From the NCBI GenBank assembly GCA_020060385.1, contig JAGVAH010000040.1, forward strand, positions 1 to 49,683: a stretch of 49,683 bases of DNA, read 5' to 3'. This DNA comes from Syntrophobacterales bacterium (GTDB lineage: Bacteria; Desulfobacterota; Desulfobaccia; Desulfobaccales; 0-14-0-80-60-11). Made by a program: the position numbers and the translations under genes. Shown piece by piece: positions 31,788-40,452 of the stretch. The notes under the pieces are model-generated. The model was not told the DNA's origin, did not search any database, and was given only the letters and a program-made list of their open reading frames with translations. Numbering within the stretch: the stretch's first letter is position 1; each line of letters begins with the position of its first letter.

Positions 31788-33341
31788 ATGCAGCAATATC
31801 AGCGGAATGCTCCTGCCCCTGGCTTGACTGACTGTAAAAGGGTGGGGATCAAATTGTGGCTCGCGGCCTTGGTGGCGATGGGTCTGATGGCCTTCACTCA
31901 GGGCGCCTACGCCTTCACCCTGCTGTTTGATCAAAGTGCCTACACTGGCAGCGTTTGGATTCAGGTTCAGGATGGAAACCAGTCTTTTGCCGCCACTTAT
32001 GCCAATGGGACGCAGTCCATTAATTTCAATGACACCAGCACCCCCCCCAATAGGTTGTTGATGTCCGTGCCGGTCAATCTCTCGGATATCGGGGCCGGCG
32101 GCTTGAATATCACCTTCTCGAATAGTGCCGTCATTTATGTGTTTTACGACAACCCCACCGGCAACTCCCGCACGGCTGCCCCCGCGTTTATGGTTTCAAC
32201 CCAGCGCTTTCAGGGTTTTGAACTCACCATGCAAGGATTAGCCGGCGATTATGGCAATCTGACCGCCATCAATTATTTTACCGCGCCGCTGAGCATCCGC
32301 AGTTACGATGCCAGTCAAACGCTGTTGCAGCAGGCCGGCTGGGGGAGTACCACCTCTCAGCTCGGCGCGCAATTTGCCAATGCCTCCGACGGTAATCCCC
32401 AAGTAGTGGTGCAAGATGCCAAGGGGAAAATTATCCGTTACCTCGGGCCCAGCAATACTTTCAAAGACGGGCATGGCAACATCATTGCTCCCTGGCCCTC
32501 TTTCATTCCCTACACGCAGGCCATCAACCAAGCCGGTCAGTCCACCGCCATTCAGCCCAATCCCCAAGGGTTCCATTTTCCGGGTGAGCCCCTGCCGGTA
32601 TACCAGTTCGGGACCAACATGACCGCCACCGCCGCCGCCAATGGCAGCCTCAACTTAAACGGCAGCATCACCGCGTCGGTGAATGGCTCGATCAAGCGCG
32701 GCAATCCTGACCTTCCCGCCGGTGGCGCCTGGACCGGGGCCACAATGACATTTTCGACGACAGATATAAATGCGTTCAACAGCGCCATCTATGGTTCGGT
32801 TCAGACCAGCGCCGTCACCATTACCGGCTGGGACGCCTTTCAAACCTTTTGCCAACAGACCCTGCAGGATCCAAGCAAGCCCCATGACCCAAATACCAAC
32901 CCCTCGCTGTATGACTATGTGCCAAACCAGCCTTTGAACGCCTATAACACCGCTCTCAACAATCTTATTGGGGAAGTCACCACCGGTCTGCTGGGGGGAT
33001 TTTTCAACAGCAATTACATGGTCGGAGGCGTGGCCATCAAGAACATGGCCAGCAATCAATGGTGGTCGCTGAACCCCATGGTGGCTTTCGCCACGATTCA
33101 GCCCCTTTATCCCTACTACGACCCTTACAGCAATGTGGTGTTCAACGACTCCCAAAACACCGTATACGGGGTGCCCTACAGTGACCGCTTTCAAAATACC
33201 AGCAATAATCCAGCGGTCTATACCGTGCAATATACAAAACAAGGGGTGACCTACAATGTGGCCTCCTGGGTAGTGGGTATCGGGGTGCCGCTCCCCGGTA
33301 CTACCAAAGCCCTGGCCGGAATGCTGCTGCTGCTGCAATAA
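31788..33341 (+). CDS. secreted protein, possibly beta-1,3-glucanase (GH64/thaumatin-like) related
   Basis: A 517-residue protein with a signal peptide at residues ~22-43 (LWLAALVAMGLMAFTQGAYA, then FTLLF). The mature sequence is rich in Asn, Thr, Ser and aromatic residues, as in beta-sandwich extracellular proteins. The segment RFQGFELTMQGLAGDYGNLTAINYFTAPLSI resembles the FEFT...NxTxVDxFGxPL core of GH64-type glucanases; this is a weak, eye-level match. The C-terminus (IGVPLPGTTKALAGMLLLLQ) begins like a PEP-CTERM sorting signal (VPLP) but lacks the transmembrane and basic tail. GAGGAGG stands before the ATG. Substrate and activity are unproven. Confidence 0.72.
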   Translation: MQQYQRNAPAPGLTDCKRVGIKLWLAALVAMGLMAFTQGAYAFTLLFDQSAYTGSVWIQVQDGNQSFAATYANGTQSINFNDTSTPPNRLLMSVPVNLSDIGAGGLNITFSNSAVIYVFYDNPTGNSRTAAPAFMVSTQRFQGFELTMQGLAGDYGNLTAINYFTAPLSIRSYDASQTLLQQAGWGSTTSQLGAQFANASDGNPQVVVQDAKGKIIRYLGPSNTFKDGHGNIIAPWPSFIPYTQAINQAGQSTAIQPNPQGFHFPGEPLPVYQFGTNMTATAAANGSLNLNGSITASVNGSIKRGNPDLPAGGAWTGATMTFSTTDINAFNSAIYGSVQTSAVTITGWDAFQTFCQQTLQDPSKPHDPNTNPSLYDYVPNQPLNAYNTALNNLIGEVTTGLLGGFFNSNYMVGGVAIKNMASNQWWSLNPMVAFATIQPLYPYYDPYSNVVFNDSQNTVYGVPYSDRFQNTSNNPAVYTVQYTKQGVTYNVASWVVGIGVPLPGTTKALAGMLLLLQ

Positions 33342-33569
33342 CCCTCGAAGAAGTGGCGGGAGACGAGGAACCAAATAAGAAGGTCTTTCTCTTGGGCCTT
33401 CTCCGGTGTCCCCTCGGGCAAAACCGAAAGGGCGGTAAGACTCTTGGCCCTGGGCGCGCCTCCTGCTCAGCGTCCTTCACTCGGGATAGAGGCGGGAGTT
33501 TGCCTATGATCGCCAATCTTCCTGCGCCCCGCTGTCTCAGGGCCCAAACGCGGCCAGGGGGCGCGATTG

Positions 33570-33705
33570 ATACCAAGTTGCGGTCAAACGAGTAATTTTG
33601 TCATTCTGAGGGCAGCGAAGAATCTCAAAATACGAGATTCTTCACTCCGCTGCGCTCCGTTCAGAATGACAGCTAAAGATTACTTCTTTGATGGCAACTT
33701 GGCAT
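33570..33705. mobile_element. nested element: MITE-like outer arms around a TGTCATTCTGAG core
   Basis: ATACCAAGTTGCGGTC at the left and CAACTTGGCAT at the right are the terminal repeats of the 122-bp family, but the interior is a TGTCATTCTGA...TCAGAATGACA element (33599-33671). The normal GGGGCGAAT hairpin interior is absent. Confidence 0.75.
33599..33671. repeat. TGTCATTCTGAG inverted-repeat element, copy inside outer arms
   Basis: TGTCATTCTGAGGGCAGCG to CGCTCCGTTCAGAATGACA, with the inner stem GAATCTC-AAAATAC-GAGATTC. Same family as 10934-11021 and 42323-42413. Confidence 0.85.
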
Positions 33706-33797
33706 GAGTGGTGTCGGGCAGGCAGAAAGACTGGCGTCGGCTATTCTCCTCTGATAAGGTGAATTATTGATTTCCTTATCTCCTTATCCTCAGGATC

Positions 33798-36209
33798 ATG
33801 GCCCATTCCCCGAAAAACCCGGCCTTGGCGATCTGCCTGGCAGTCCTAATCCTGGCGGGGGCTTCCTGGTGGCGGTCACCAGGAGCGTCGGCTACCCGGG
33901 AGCCGGCGGCCTCCCCGAAACAATCCCCGGGTTACGCCGGCTCGGTGAGCTGCCGGGAGTGCCACGAGAAGTTTTATAGACTGTGGGCCCCTTCCCACCA
34001 TGGGCTGGCCATGCAGCCGGTGACCCCGGAGTTTCTGAAAACCCAGGTGGAGCCCCCAAAAACCCCCATTACCATCAATGGCCTCCGCTACCAGGCCATT
34101 TTTCGCCACGGCCAGGCTTTTGTCCGGGAACAGGGGAGCCAGGGGGAGAAATCCTATCCCATGGCCCATGCCTTGGGGGGGAAAAACGTCTACTATTTCC
34201 TCACCCCTCTGGATAAAGGCCGCCTCCAGGTCCTGCCCGTGGCCTATGACGTCAGAAAACAAGAGTGGTTTGACACCACGGCCAGCATGATCCGGCACTT
34301 TGCCGGAGGGGCCCGCAGCGAGGCCCTGTCCTGGCGGGACCCGCTGCTGACCTTCAACACCGCCTGCCATTCCTGCCACGTCAGCCAGATCGCCCTCAAC
34401 TATGACCTAGAAACCGACACCTATCACACCGTCTGGGCCGAGCCGGGCATCAACTGTGAGACCTGCCACGGCCCGGCCGCGGCCCACAACCGCGTCTGCC
34501 GGGAAGCTCCAAAAGGTACCATCCCCAAAGATCTGCAAATCATCCGGGGCGGGCGGGACTTCACGGTGGCCCAGAACAACGCCACCTGCGCGCCCTGTCA
34601 TGCCAAGATAATGCCCCTGACCACCTCCTTTGGGCCCGGAGAGCGCTTCTTTGACCACTTCGACCTGGTCACCCTGGAAGACCCGGATTTTTATGCGGAC
34701 GGCCGGGATCTGGGGGAGAACTTCACCGAAACCCTCTGGCGCTTAAGCCCCTGCGTCCGCAGCGGCAAGCTCTCCTGCCTCCACTGCCACACCTCCAGCG
34801 GCCGCTACCGTTTCAAGGACGAGGCCAAGGCCAACCAGGCCTGCCTGCCCTGCCATCAAAAGAGGGTGGAGCAGGCCGCGGCCCACATCCACCATCCCGG
34901 GGACAAACCAGGGGCGCCCGGCAAGTGCATCGCCTGCCACATGCCCACCACCGAGTTTGCCCGCATGCGCCGCACCGACCATTCCCTGCGGCCGCCAGCC
35001 CCCGCGGCCACCCTGGCTTTCAAGTCCCCCAACGCCTGCAACCTCTGCCATCAAGACCAGGATGCCAGATGGGCGGACCAGCAGGTAAGGAAATGGCGGG
35101 CCAGGGATTACCAGGGGCCCATTCTTTATCAGGGGGGACTGGTGGACGCGGCCAGAAAATGGGATTGGAGCAGGCTGCCGGCCATGCTCAAGTACCTCGC
35201 CAGCCCCCAGCGGGACGAGATCTATGCCACTGCTCTTATCCGCCTCCTGGCTTTCTGCCCGAATAACCGGAAATGGCCGGCCATCCAACAGGCCCTCCAG
35301 GACCAATCCCCCCTGGTGCGGGGGGCCGCGGCCGCTGCCCTGGCCGGGCGCCGGACCCCGGAAACCGCGGCGCTTCTCCTGGTCTGCCTGGATGACAGCT
35401 ACCGGCTGGTGCGGATCAGGGCCGCGGCCTCCCTGGCCCCCTATCCCCGGGAACGGCTGAGCGCCGCCCAACAGCAACGCCTGGCAAAAGCCACCCGGGA
35501 ACTGCTGGCTGCCCTCCTGGCCCGGCCTGATTACTGGACCTCCCATTACAACCTGGGTAATTTTTACCTGGAGCGGCAGGACTTTTCCCGGGCTCTGGAA
35601 GCCTTCCAAACCGCCTCCCGCCTGCAACCCGCATCCATCCTGCCCCTGGTCAACGTCTCCATGGCCTACGCCCGCCTGGGCCAAAGTGGCGAGGCCGAGG
35701 CCGCGTTGCGCCGGGCCCTGCAGATCGACCCGGATAACGCTCCCGCCAACTTCAACCTGGGCCTGCTGCTGGCCGAACAGGGAAAACTGCCGGAGGCTGA
35801 GACCGCGCTGCGCACGGCCCTTAAGCATGATCCCCAGCTGCCCGAAGGGGCCTACAATTTGGGGGTGCTCCTGGCCAAAGACCGCCTCCCCGAAGCCTTG
35901 GGCTATCTCCGCCAAGCCCAAAAGTTGCGTCCCCAGTTCCCCAAGTACGCCTTCACCCTGGCCTTCTATCTGCGGCAACAAGGGGATTCGGCCGGCGCCA
36001 TCGCCCTGCTGGACCGACAGGTGCACGAAAACGCGGCCAGCGCCGACATTTACTTCCTCCTGGGGGATCTCTACGAGAAGACGGACCGGCCAGAGGCGGC
36101 CCAAGGAATCTACCGGCAGGCCCTGGCAGATGAGGGGCTGCCCCCGGGCGTCAAGTATAATTTCCAGGCCAAGCTCCGGGCCCTCAAAACTACGAAAAAA
36201 CGCCAATAA
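33798..36209 (+). CDS. octaheme c-type cytochrome with HEAT and TPR repeats
   Basis: An 803-residue exported protein. A signal anchor (ALAICLAVLILAGASWW) covers residues ~9-25. Eight CxxCH heme-binding motifs follow between residues ~51 and ~417: CRECH, CHSCH, CETCH, CAPCH, CLHCH, CLPCH, CIACH and CNLCH. HEAT-like repeats occupy ~430-560 (LVRGAAAAALAG, LVRIRAAASLAPY), and at least five TPR units occupy ~570-790 (WTSHYNLGNFYLERQDFSRAL, PANFNLGLLLAEQGKLPEAE and others). The heme part should carry electrons in the periplasm and the repeats should bind partner proteins. AGGATC precedes the ATG. No reductase gene adjoins it, so the electron partner is unknown. Confidence 0.9.
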   Translation: MAHSPKNPALAICLAVLILAGASWWRSPGASATREPAASPKQSPGYAGSVSCRECHEKFYRLWAPSHHGLAMQPVTPEFLKTQVEPPKTPITINGLRYQAIFRHGQAFVREQGSQGEKSYPMAHALGGKNVYYFLTPLDKGRLQVLPVAYDVRKQEWFDTTASMIRHFAGGARSEALSWRDPLLTFNTACHSCHVSQIALNYDLETDTYHTVWAEPGINCETCHGPAAAHNRVCREAPKGTIPKDLQIIRGGRDFTVAQNNATCAPCHAKIMPLTTSFGPGERFFDHFDLVTLEDPDFYADGRDLGENFTETLWRLSPCVRSGKLSCLHCHTSSGRYRFKDEAKANQACLPCHQKRVEQAAAHIHHPGDKPGAPGKCIACHMPTTEFARMRRTDHSLRPPAPAATLAFKSPNACNLCHQDQDARWADQQVRKWRARDYQGPILYQGGLVDAARKWDWSRLPAMLKYLASPQRDEIYATALIRLLAFCPNNRKWPAIQQALQDQSPLVRGAAAAALAGRRTPETAALLLVCLDDSYRLVRIRAAASLAPYPRERLSAAQQQRLAKATRELLAALLARPDYWTSHYNLGNFYLERQDFSRALEAFQTASRLQPASILPLVNVSMAYARLGQSGEAEAALRRALQIDPDNAPANFNLGLLLAEQGKLPEAETALRTALKHDPQLPEGAYNLGVLLAKDRLPEALGYLRQAQKLRPQFPKYAFTLAFYLRQQGDSAGAIALLDRQVHENAASADIYFLLGDLYEKTDRPEAAQGIYRQALADEGLPPGVKYNFQAKLRALKTTKKRQ

Positions 36210-36603
36210 CATTAAGACCTGAGCCAACCTCAATGGAATTTCACTGCTATTATTGGAAGCTATCCATACCCCCAAAAAATTTCCTCTGCAAGCCGCTTCC
36301 CCCTGAACTCTGACGCTCAGGGGCCTAGTATTGTGTCCAAAAATACCTTACATTAGTCATACTAATCTTTCCCCCTCCCCCTTGAGGGGGGAGGGTCGGA
36401 GTGGAGGTGGCGTCTTATCTCTGATTACAGCCACTTAGCCAAGATAGCCATAGTCGCCCCCCTCACCCTAACCCTCTCCCCCGAGGGAAGAGGGAATAAT
36501 GTTAGACATGCCCATAGCTGATATTTTGTAACTTATTCCTGGGACGCCACACTAGAAGCGCCAACCTAGGTCCTGACATTTCTGCGTTCAGGGGAAGGCG
36601 GCT
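36210..36603. other. intergenic with CCCTCTCCCC-type palindromic repeats
   Basis: No gene. It holds CCCCCTCCCCCTTGAGGGGGGAGGG at 36371-36395 and CCCCCCTCACCCTAACCCTCTCCCCCGAGGG near 36457-36490, the latter found in opposite orientation at 8866-8912. Other parts show no structure. Confidence 0.65.
36366..36500. repeat. paired CCCTC/GAGGG palindromic repeats
   Basis: Two arms, CCCCCTCCCCCTTGAGGGGG and CACCCTAACCCTCTCCCCCG, flanking about 60 bases. A reverse-orientation relative lies at 8866-8912. Confidence 0.7.
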
Positions 36604-37239
36604 TTACCGCCCCCGGCCCATGCCTCCGCCGCCCATCATGCCGCCCCCCATCTGGTCGGCATCCCGACGTCCGCGGTTGGCCCTGTCGGCGCCTGGTCCC
36701 CCTGATTGTTGCTCTTGCTTATAAAGCGGCATACCCTGCTCATCCAGCAAATCCAGGGTCTGGTCCTGCTTCTTCACCTTGGCCGCGAAAAAAGCGGGCT
36801 TATCTGCGTGCATGACTTTGAAGCCTTTTATCTCCAGGGTCTCGTTCCTCTGGAGCGTAAACTTTTGTTTGGTCAAATAGGCGGGGGGCCCCAGATAAAC
36901 CTCCATATTCCCCTGTGGGGTCTTGAGGACCAATCCCTGGACCGCCATGCCCGGTAAAGAGTGCCAACTGGCCGACCCGTAGCTTCCCAGGCTCTCCACC
37001 TGGCCGGTAATGGTGATCGCCCGGCGGAGATCGAACCTGGGAGGCCCCTTCCGTCCCTGGCCTCGACCGGGGCCGGGACCTCCCTCTCCCCCCCTGGGTC
37101 CGCCCATGCCACCCCCCATAGGTCCCCCCATGCCGCCCCCCGGCCCCTGGGCCCCTGCGGGTGCGGCCAGGGTCAGGACCATGACGAGAATCAAAGGGGT
37201 CACCCATGCACCTGATGGTCCCATCTCAGTTTGCCGCAT
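36604..37239 (-). CDS. exported glycine-rich protein with a central OB-like domain
   Basis: A 211-residue protein with a signal peptide (AWVTPLILVMVLTLAAPAGAQ). Gly/Pro/Met-rich tracts (GGGMGGPMGGGMGGPRGG near the N-terminus and QMGGGMMGGGGMGRGR at the end) frame a folded core, residues ~75-165: RRAITITGQVESLGSYG, GLVLKTPQGNMEVYLGPPAYL, LQRNETLEIKGFKVM. The five-strand pattern resembles an OB fold that might bind a cofactor or metal. The start at 37239 has GGGAGG upstream and overlaps the stop of the outer-membrane channel gene by 14 bases, so it is the last gene of the exporter operon. Confidence 0.75.
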   Translation of the reverse strand: MRQTEMGPSGAWVTPLILVMVLTLAAPAGAQGPGGGMGGPMGGGMGGPRGGEGGPGPGRGQGRKGPPRFDLRRAITITGQVESLGSYGSASWHSLPGMAVQGLVLKTPQGNMEVYLGPPAYLTKQKFTLQRNETLEIKGFKVMHADKPAFFAAKVKKQDQTLDLLDEQGMPLYKQEQQSGGPGADRANRGRRDADQMGGGMMGGGGMGRGR

Positions 37240-38746
37240 TCTTTAATCCTCCCTGTTTTTGTAATTCCTGATTAAAAGGCCCCTTCTGCTCTGCTGGAGC
37301 TTCTGCCATCCTGATCTCCGCGGCGTTCCAGCCCCCGCCCAGGGCCTTGTACAACGAGATGAGGTCGGTAAGGAGATTCGCCGCGGATTTGCTCAGGTTG
37401 CTTTGGGCGGTGTAAAGGGAGTTTTCCGCGGTCAACACGTCCAGGAAACTGGTGAGCCCCCGGCGGTAGCGCTCTCTGGCCAAGGCCACGGCCACCTCAT
37501 TGGCCTTAACGGACGCGGCCAGGATCAGACGCTTCTGCTGTTCCCCATAGTAGGCCGCCAGGTAGTTCTCCACCTCTTCCAGGGCCTGAAGGAAGGAGGC
37601 CCGGTAATTGGCGAGTTTCTCCCGGTAGACTGCCTCCTTATTTTTCACCGTGCCCCGGGCTTTGCCGCCGTCGAAGAGATTCCAGGTGACCCCCGGGACC
37701 AGGGACCAGTAGCGGCCGCTGGATACCTTCAGGAACTTTGACATGTCGCTGCCTTGTAAGCCCAGGGCCGCGGTCAGGTCGAACTTGGGATAGAGTTCCC
37801 CGGTGGCCGCGCCGATATCCGCGGACGCGGCCGCGAGCTGCCGCTCCACCTGCCGCAGGTCGGGCCGCCGGGCCAGCAGATGGGAGGGCAAACCCGCGGC
37901 CATCACCCCGGGGGCCGGGGGCAGAGGCCGGATCGCCGCCAACCGGGCCTTGAGGGCGTTGGGCTCCCGGCCCAGGAGGAGGCCCAGCCGATGAATGGCT
38001 TGTTTGATGGAGGCCTCCAGGGTGGGGAGGTTCGAGGCGGTGGCGGCCTGCTGGGCCTCCGCCTGGGCCACGTCCAGATAAGTGGTCAGCCCCAGCCGGT
38101 AGCGCTCCCGGGTGACCTCTACGGTTTGCTCCTGGGAGGCCACGTTGGCCCGGGTGATCTCCAGTTGGGCCTGGTCGGCCCGCAGGTCGATATAGTACTT
38201 GGCCACGTCCCCCAGCAGGGTCAGCAGCGTGGCCCGCAGGTCCTCGACGCTGGCCGCCAGTCTGGCCCGGGCGGCCTCCACGCGGCGCCGGGTGCCGCCG
38301 AAGACGTCGATCTCCCAACTGGCATCGAACCCGGCCTGGAAGATGGTGCCCGACGCGGTGGCTAAAGATTGGGGCGCGGCAGAGCCAGAGGTAATGGTGC
38401 TGGTTCCCCCCTGGCTGCGGGTGATGGAACCGGCGCCCGTAACTGACGGCCAGGCCGCGGCCCCGGCCACCAGGACGTCGGCCCGGGCCTGGGCGATCCG
38501 GGCCCGGGCCTGTTCCAGGTCGAGATTGGTCTTCGCCGCCTGTTCCATGAGGCCATTGAGCACCGGATCACCGAAGGCCCGCCACCAGGCGATTTCTGCC
38601 AGCGCCAGGGCAACTCCGGCTTTCTCCCGGCTTTCCGTCCATTGGGACGGGGCTTCTAGGGCCGGGCGCTGGTAGTCCGGCCCCACCGCGGCGCACCCCC
38701 CCAGGAGTGCCGCCAGACAGATGGCCACCCAGGTCCTGCGCTTCAA
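37226..38746 (-). CDS. outer-membrane efflux lipoprotein (TolC/OprM/NodT family)
   Basis: A 506-residue protein with a lipoprotein signal (MKRRTWVAICLAALLGGCAAVGPDYQRP; lipobox LGGC) and the two repeated helical-hairpin domains of the OprM family: LEQARARIAQARADVLVAGAAAWPSV, DVAQAEAQQAATASNLPTLEASI, WSLVPGVTWNLFDGGK and DVLTAENSLYTAQSNL. Trimers form an outer-membrane channel extending into the periplasm. It overlaps the membrane-fusion gene by an ATGA (38743-38746) and works with the ABC permease/ATPase below, so it is the exit duct of a tripartite exporter. Confidence 0.92.
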   Translation of the reverse strand: MKRRTWVAICLAALLGGCAAVGPDYQRPALEAPSQWTESREKAGVALALAEIAWWRAFGDPVLNGLMEQAAKTNLDLEQARARIAQARADVLVAGAAAWPSVTGAGSITRSQGGTSTITSGSAAPQSLATASGTIFQAGFDASWEIDVFGGTRRRVEAARARLAASVEDLRATLLTLLGDVAKYYIDLRADQAQLEITRANVASQEQTVEVTRERYRLGLTTYLDVAQAEAQQAATASNLPTLEASIKQAIHRLGLLLGREPNALKARLAAIRPLPPAPGVMAAGLPSHLLARRPDLRQVERQLAAASADIGAATGELYPKFDLTAALGLQGSDMSKFLKVSSGRYWSLVPGVTWNLFDGGKARGTVKNKEAVYREKLANYRASFLQALEEVENYLAAYYGEQQKRLILAASVKANEVAVALARERYRRGLTSFLDVLTAENSLYTAQSNLSKSAANLLTDLISLYKALGGGWNAAEIRMAEAPAEQKGPFNQELQKQGGLKNAAN

Positions 38747-39732
38747 TTCCCGCCTCCTGCCCCGGCCGCAGAAGCCTCTCGGGCCACGGAGACCTGGTCC
38801 CCGGGCGTCTCGATGAAGACGTCCATCTGCTGCCCCACATAGACGGGCAGGACGTGCCGGTCAAAGCTAAAGATCACCTGGAGCACCCTGGTGTCCACTT
38901 TTTCCGTGCTGCTGCCGGTGAGGGAGGTCTTGGGGGTGACGTAGGGCTCCAGCCGCACAAATTTAAGGTCGGCCTTGAGGTCCCGGTTGCCCCGGAGAAA
39001 GGCCACGGCCCTGGTCCCGGACTGAAAGCGCCAGGCGTCGTTTTCGTCAATGTCCACCCGGATGTGGAGCCGGTCTAGATCACCTAGCCGTATTAACGGC
39101 GTGGACAAGACCCCCGTCTGGGCATATTCTCCCGGGCGGATGTTCACCTGCAGGACTTCGCAATCCAGGGGCGCGCGCACCAGCAGACGGTCGATGGAGG
39201 TCTGGGTGGCCTGGAGTTCGGCCGCGGCCGCGGTCACCGCGGCCCTGGCGCTTTTCAGTTTGGCCCGGGCCAGCTCGGCGGCATAGCGCCGTTTCTGGAC
39301 ATCATCGACGCTGACCGCGCGCCGGTCCGTGGCCGCCCGCACCAGATTATATTGGGCCTGGTAATCTTTCAGGGACGCCTGGGCTTCCGTCACCGCGGCC
39401 CTGGCCTTGACCATGCTGGCCTGCCTGACCAGCAAATCCGCGCGCAGTTCCCGGTCGTCGATCTGGAAGAGGGGCGCGCCCCCCTTGACCTTATCCCCCA
39501 CCTCCACGAAGACCGTTTTGACGATCCCCGGCAGGGAGGTGCCGATGCTGATGTTTTGGGTCCGGGCCTCCACCAGACCGGCCCCGCCGATGTAGTTTTT
39601 GAAGGGCGCCTGGGCCGGCTGCGCCACCGGCTGGGCCGGAGGGGTCTCTCTCTGGGAGTGCACCGCCACGGCAATGGCGATCAACAGGCCGATGGCCGCG
39701 GCTGCAGGCAGGATTTTATTTTTCCAAGTCAT
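38743..39732 (-). CDS. membrane-fusion (HlyD/DevB-like) adaptor protein of the ABC exporter
   Basis: A 329-residue periplasmic adaptor. Residues ~5-24 (ILPAAAAIGLLIAIAVAVHS) form an N-terminal membrane anchor. Then come a lipoyl half-motif (GIVKTVFVEVGDKVKGGAPLFQID), a long coiled-coil hairpin (~100-185), the second half-motif LLVRAPLDCEVLQVNIRPGEYA and a beta-barrel domain. It bridges the ABC permease with the outer-membrane channel. The ATG at 39732 is preferred over an in-frame codon at 39831 because it begins the membrane anchor. It overlaps the ATPase gene by 17 bases, as expected in a coupled operon. Confidence 0.9.
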   Translation of the reverse strand: MTWKNKILPAAAAIGLLIAIAVAVHSQRETPPAQPVAQPAQAPFKNYIGGAGLVEARTQNISIGTSLPGIVKTVFVEVGDKVKGGAPLFQIDDRELRADLLVRQASMVKARAAVTEAQASLKDYQAQYNLVRAATDRRAVSVDDVQKRRYAAELARAKLKSARAAVTAAAAELQATQTSIDRLLVRAPLDCEVLQVNIRPGEYAQTGVLSTPLIRLGDLDRLHIRVDIDENDAWRFQSGTRAVAFLRGNRDLKADLKFVRLEPYVTPKTSLTGSSTEKVDTRVLQVIFSFDRHVLPVYVGQQMDVFIETPGDQVSVAREASAAGAGGGN

Positions 39733-40450
39733 GCTTTTCTCTCTTGGGGCGGTTGTTGGTTTGGATGTCGACGATGCGGCCGTCATCCATGTGGGCGATG
39801 CGGTCCGCGAACTCAAAGATGCGGGCGTCATGGGTGACGATGATCAGGGCCCGGTCCTGACTGACCGCCAGGCTCTTGAGTACCTCCAGGACCCGCCTGC
39901 CGGTCTGGTGGTCCAGGGCGCTGGTGGGCTCGTCGCAGACCACCAGCCGGGGGTTGTGCACCAGGGCTCGGGCAATGGCCACCCGCTGCTGCTGCCCCCC
40001 GGAGAGCTGGGTGGGCAAAGAGTCCTCCCGCCCTTTGAGGCCAATTTCCCCCAGGCGCTCCCTGGCCCGGGCCACAGCCTCCGCCATTTTGACGCCGTTG
40101 ATCAACAGCGGGATGGCGGTGTTCTGAGCGGCGGTCAGGGTGGGCACCAGGTTGAACAACTGAAACACGAAGCCGACATTTTGGCCCCGATAGACCACCC
40201 GCTCCTTCTTCGAGAACTGCCGCAGGTCCCGGCCATAGAGGACACATTCGCCGCCGTCCTGGTGGAGAATGCCGGCGATGACGGAGATGAGGGTGGTCTT
40301 GCCGCAGCCGGAGGGCCCCACCAGCATGAGGAGCTCCCCGGGACGCACCTCCAGGTCGATCCCCTGCAGGGCTTGCACCTGCATCTCCCCGCGGCCGAAG
40401 GCCTTGGTAAGGCCGCGGCAATATACGGCCAGGGTTTCCGGGCGGTCCAT
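39716..40450 (-). CDS. ABC transporter ATP-binding protein (DevA/LolD/MacB-like)
   Basis: A 244-residue ATPase with Walker [14 protein letters not shown] (about residue 44), Q-loop ending in [12 protein letters not shown] (typical of the LolD/MacB/DevA subfamily), signature [15 protein letters not shown], Walker [13 protein letters not shown] and the H-loop [11 protein letters not shown]. It powers the FtsX-type permease encoded immediately upstream. The gap between the two genes is 2 bases. The substrate is not visible from sequence; DevA systems export glycolipids and MacB systems export peptides and macrolides. Confidence 0.92.
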   Translation of the reverse strand: MDRPETLAVYCRGLTKAFGRGEMQVQALQGIDLEVRPGELLMLVGPSGCGKTTLISVIAGILHQDGGECVLYGRDLRQFSKKERVVYRGQNVGFVFQLFNLVPTLTAAQNTAIPLLINGVKMAEAVARARERLGEIGLKGREDSLPTQLSGGQQQRVAIARALVHNPRLVVCDEPTSALDHQTGRRVLEVLKSLAVSQDRALIIVTHDARIFEFADRIAHMDDGRIVDIQTNNRPKREKHDLEK

Positions 40451-40452
40451 GA

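Larger units (their letters stand above)
33342..33797. other. intergenic with a nested repeat
   Basis: Contains the composite element 33570-33705. The stretch 33342-33560 shows no coding bias or clear hairpin, and no gene was found. Confidence 0.55.

Noticed and set aside
34743-36275. A 510-codon minus-strand frame under the cytochrome gene
   Set aside because: It is antisense to the cytochrome, has no motif, and its open length is explained by the GC-rich third positions of the true gene.
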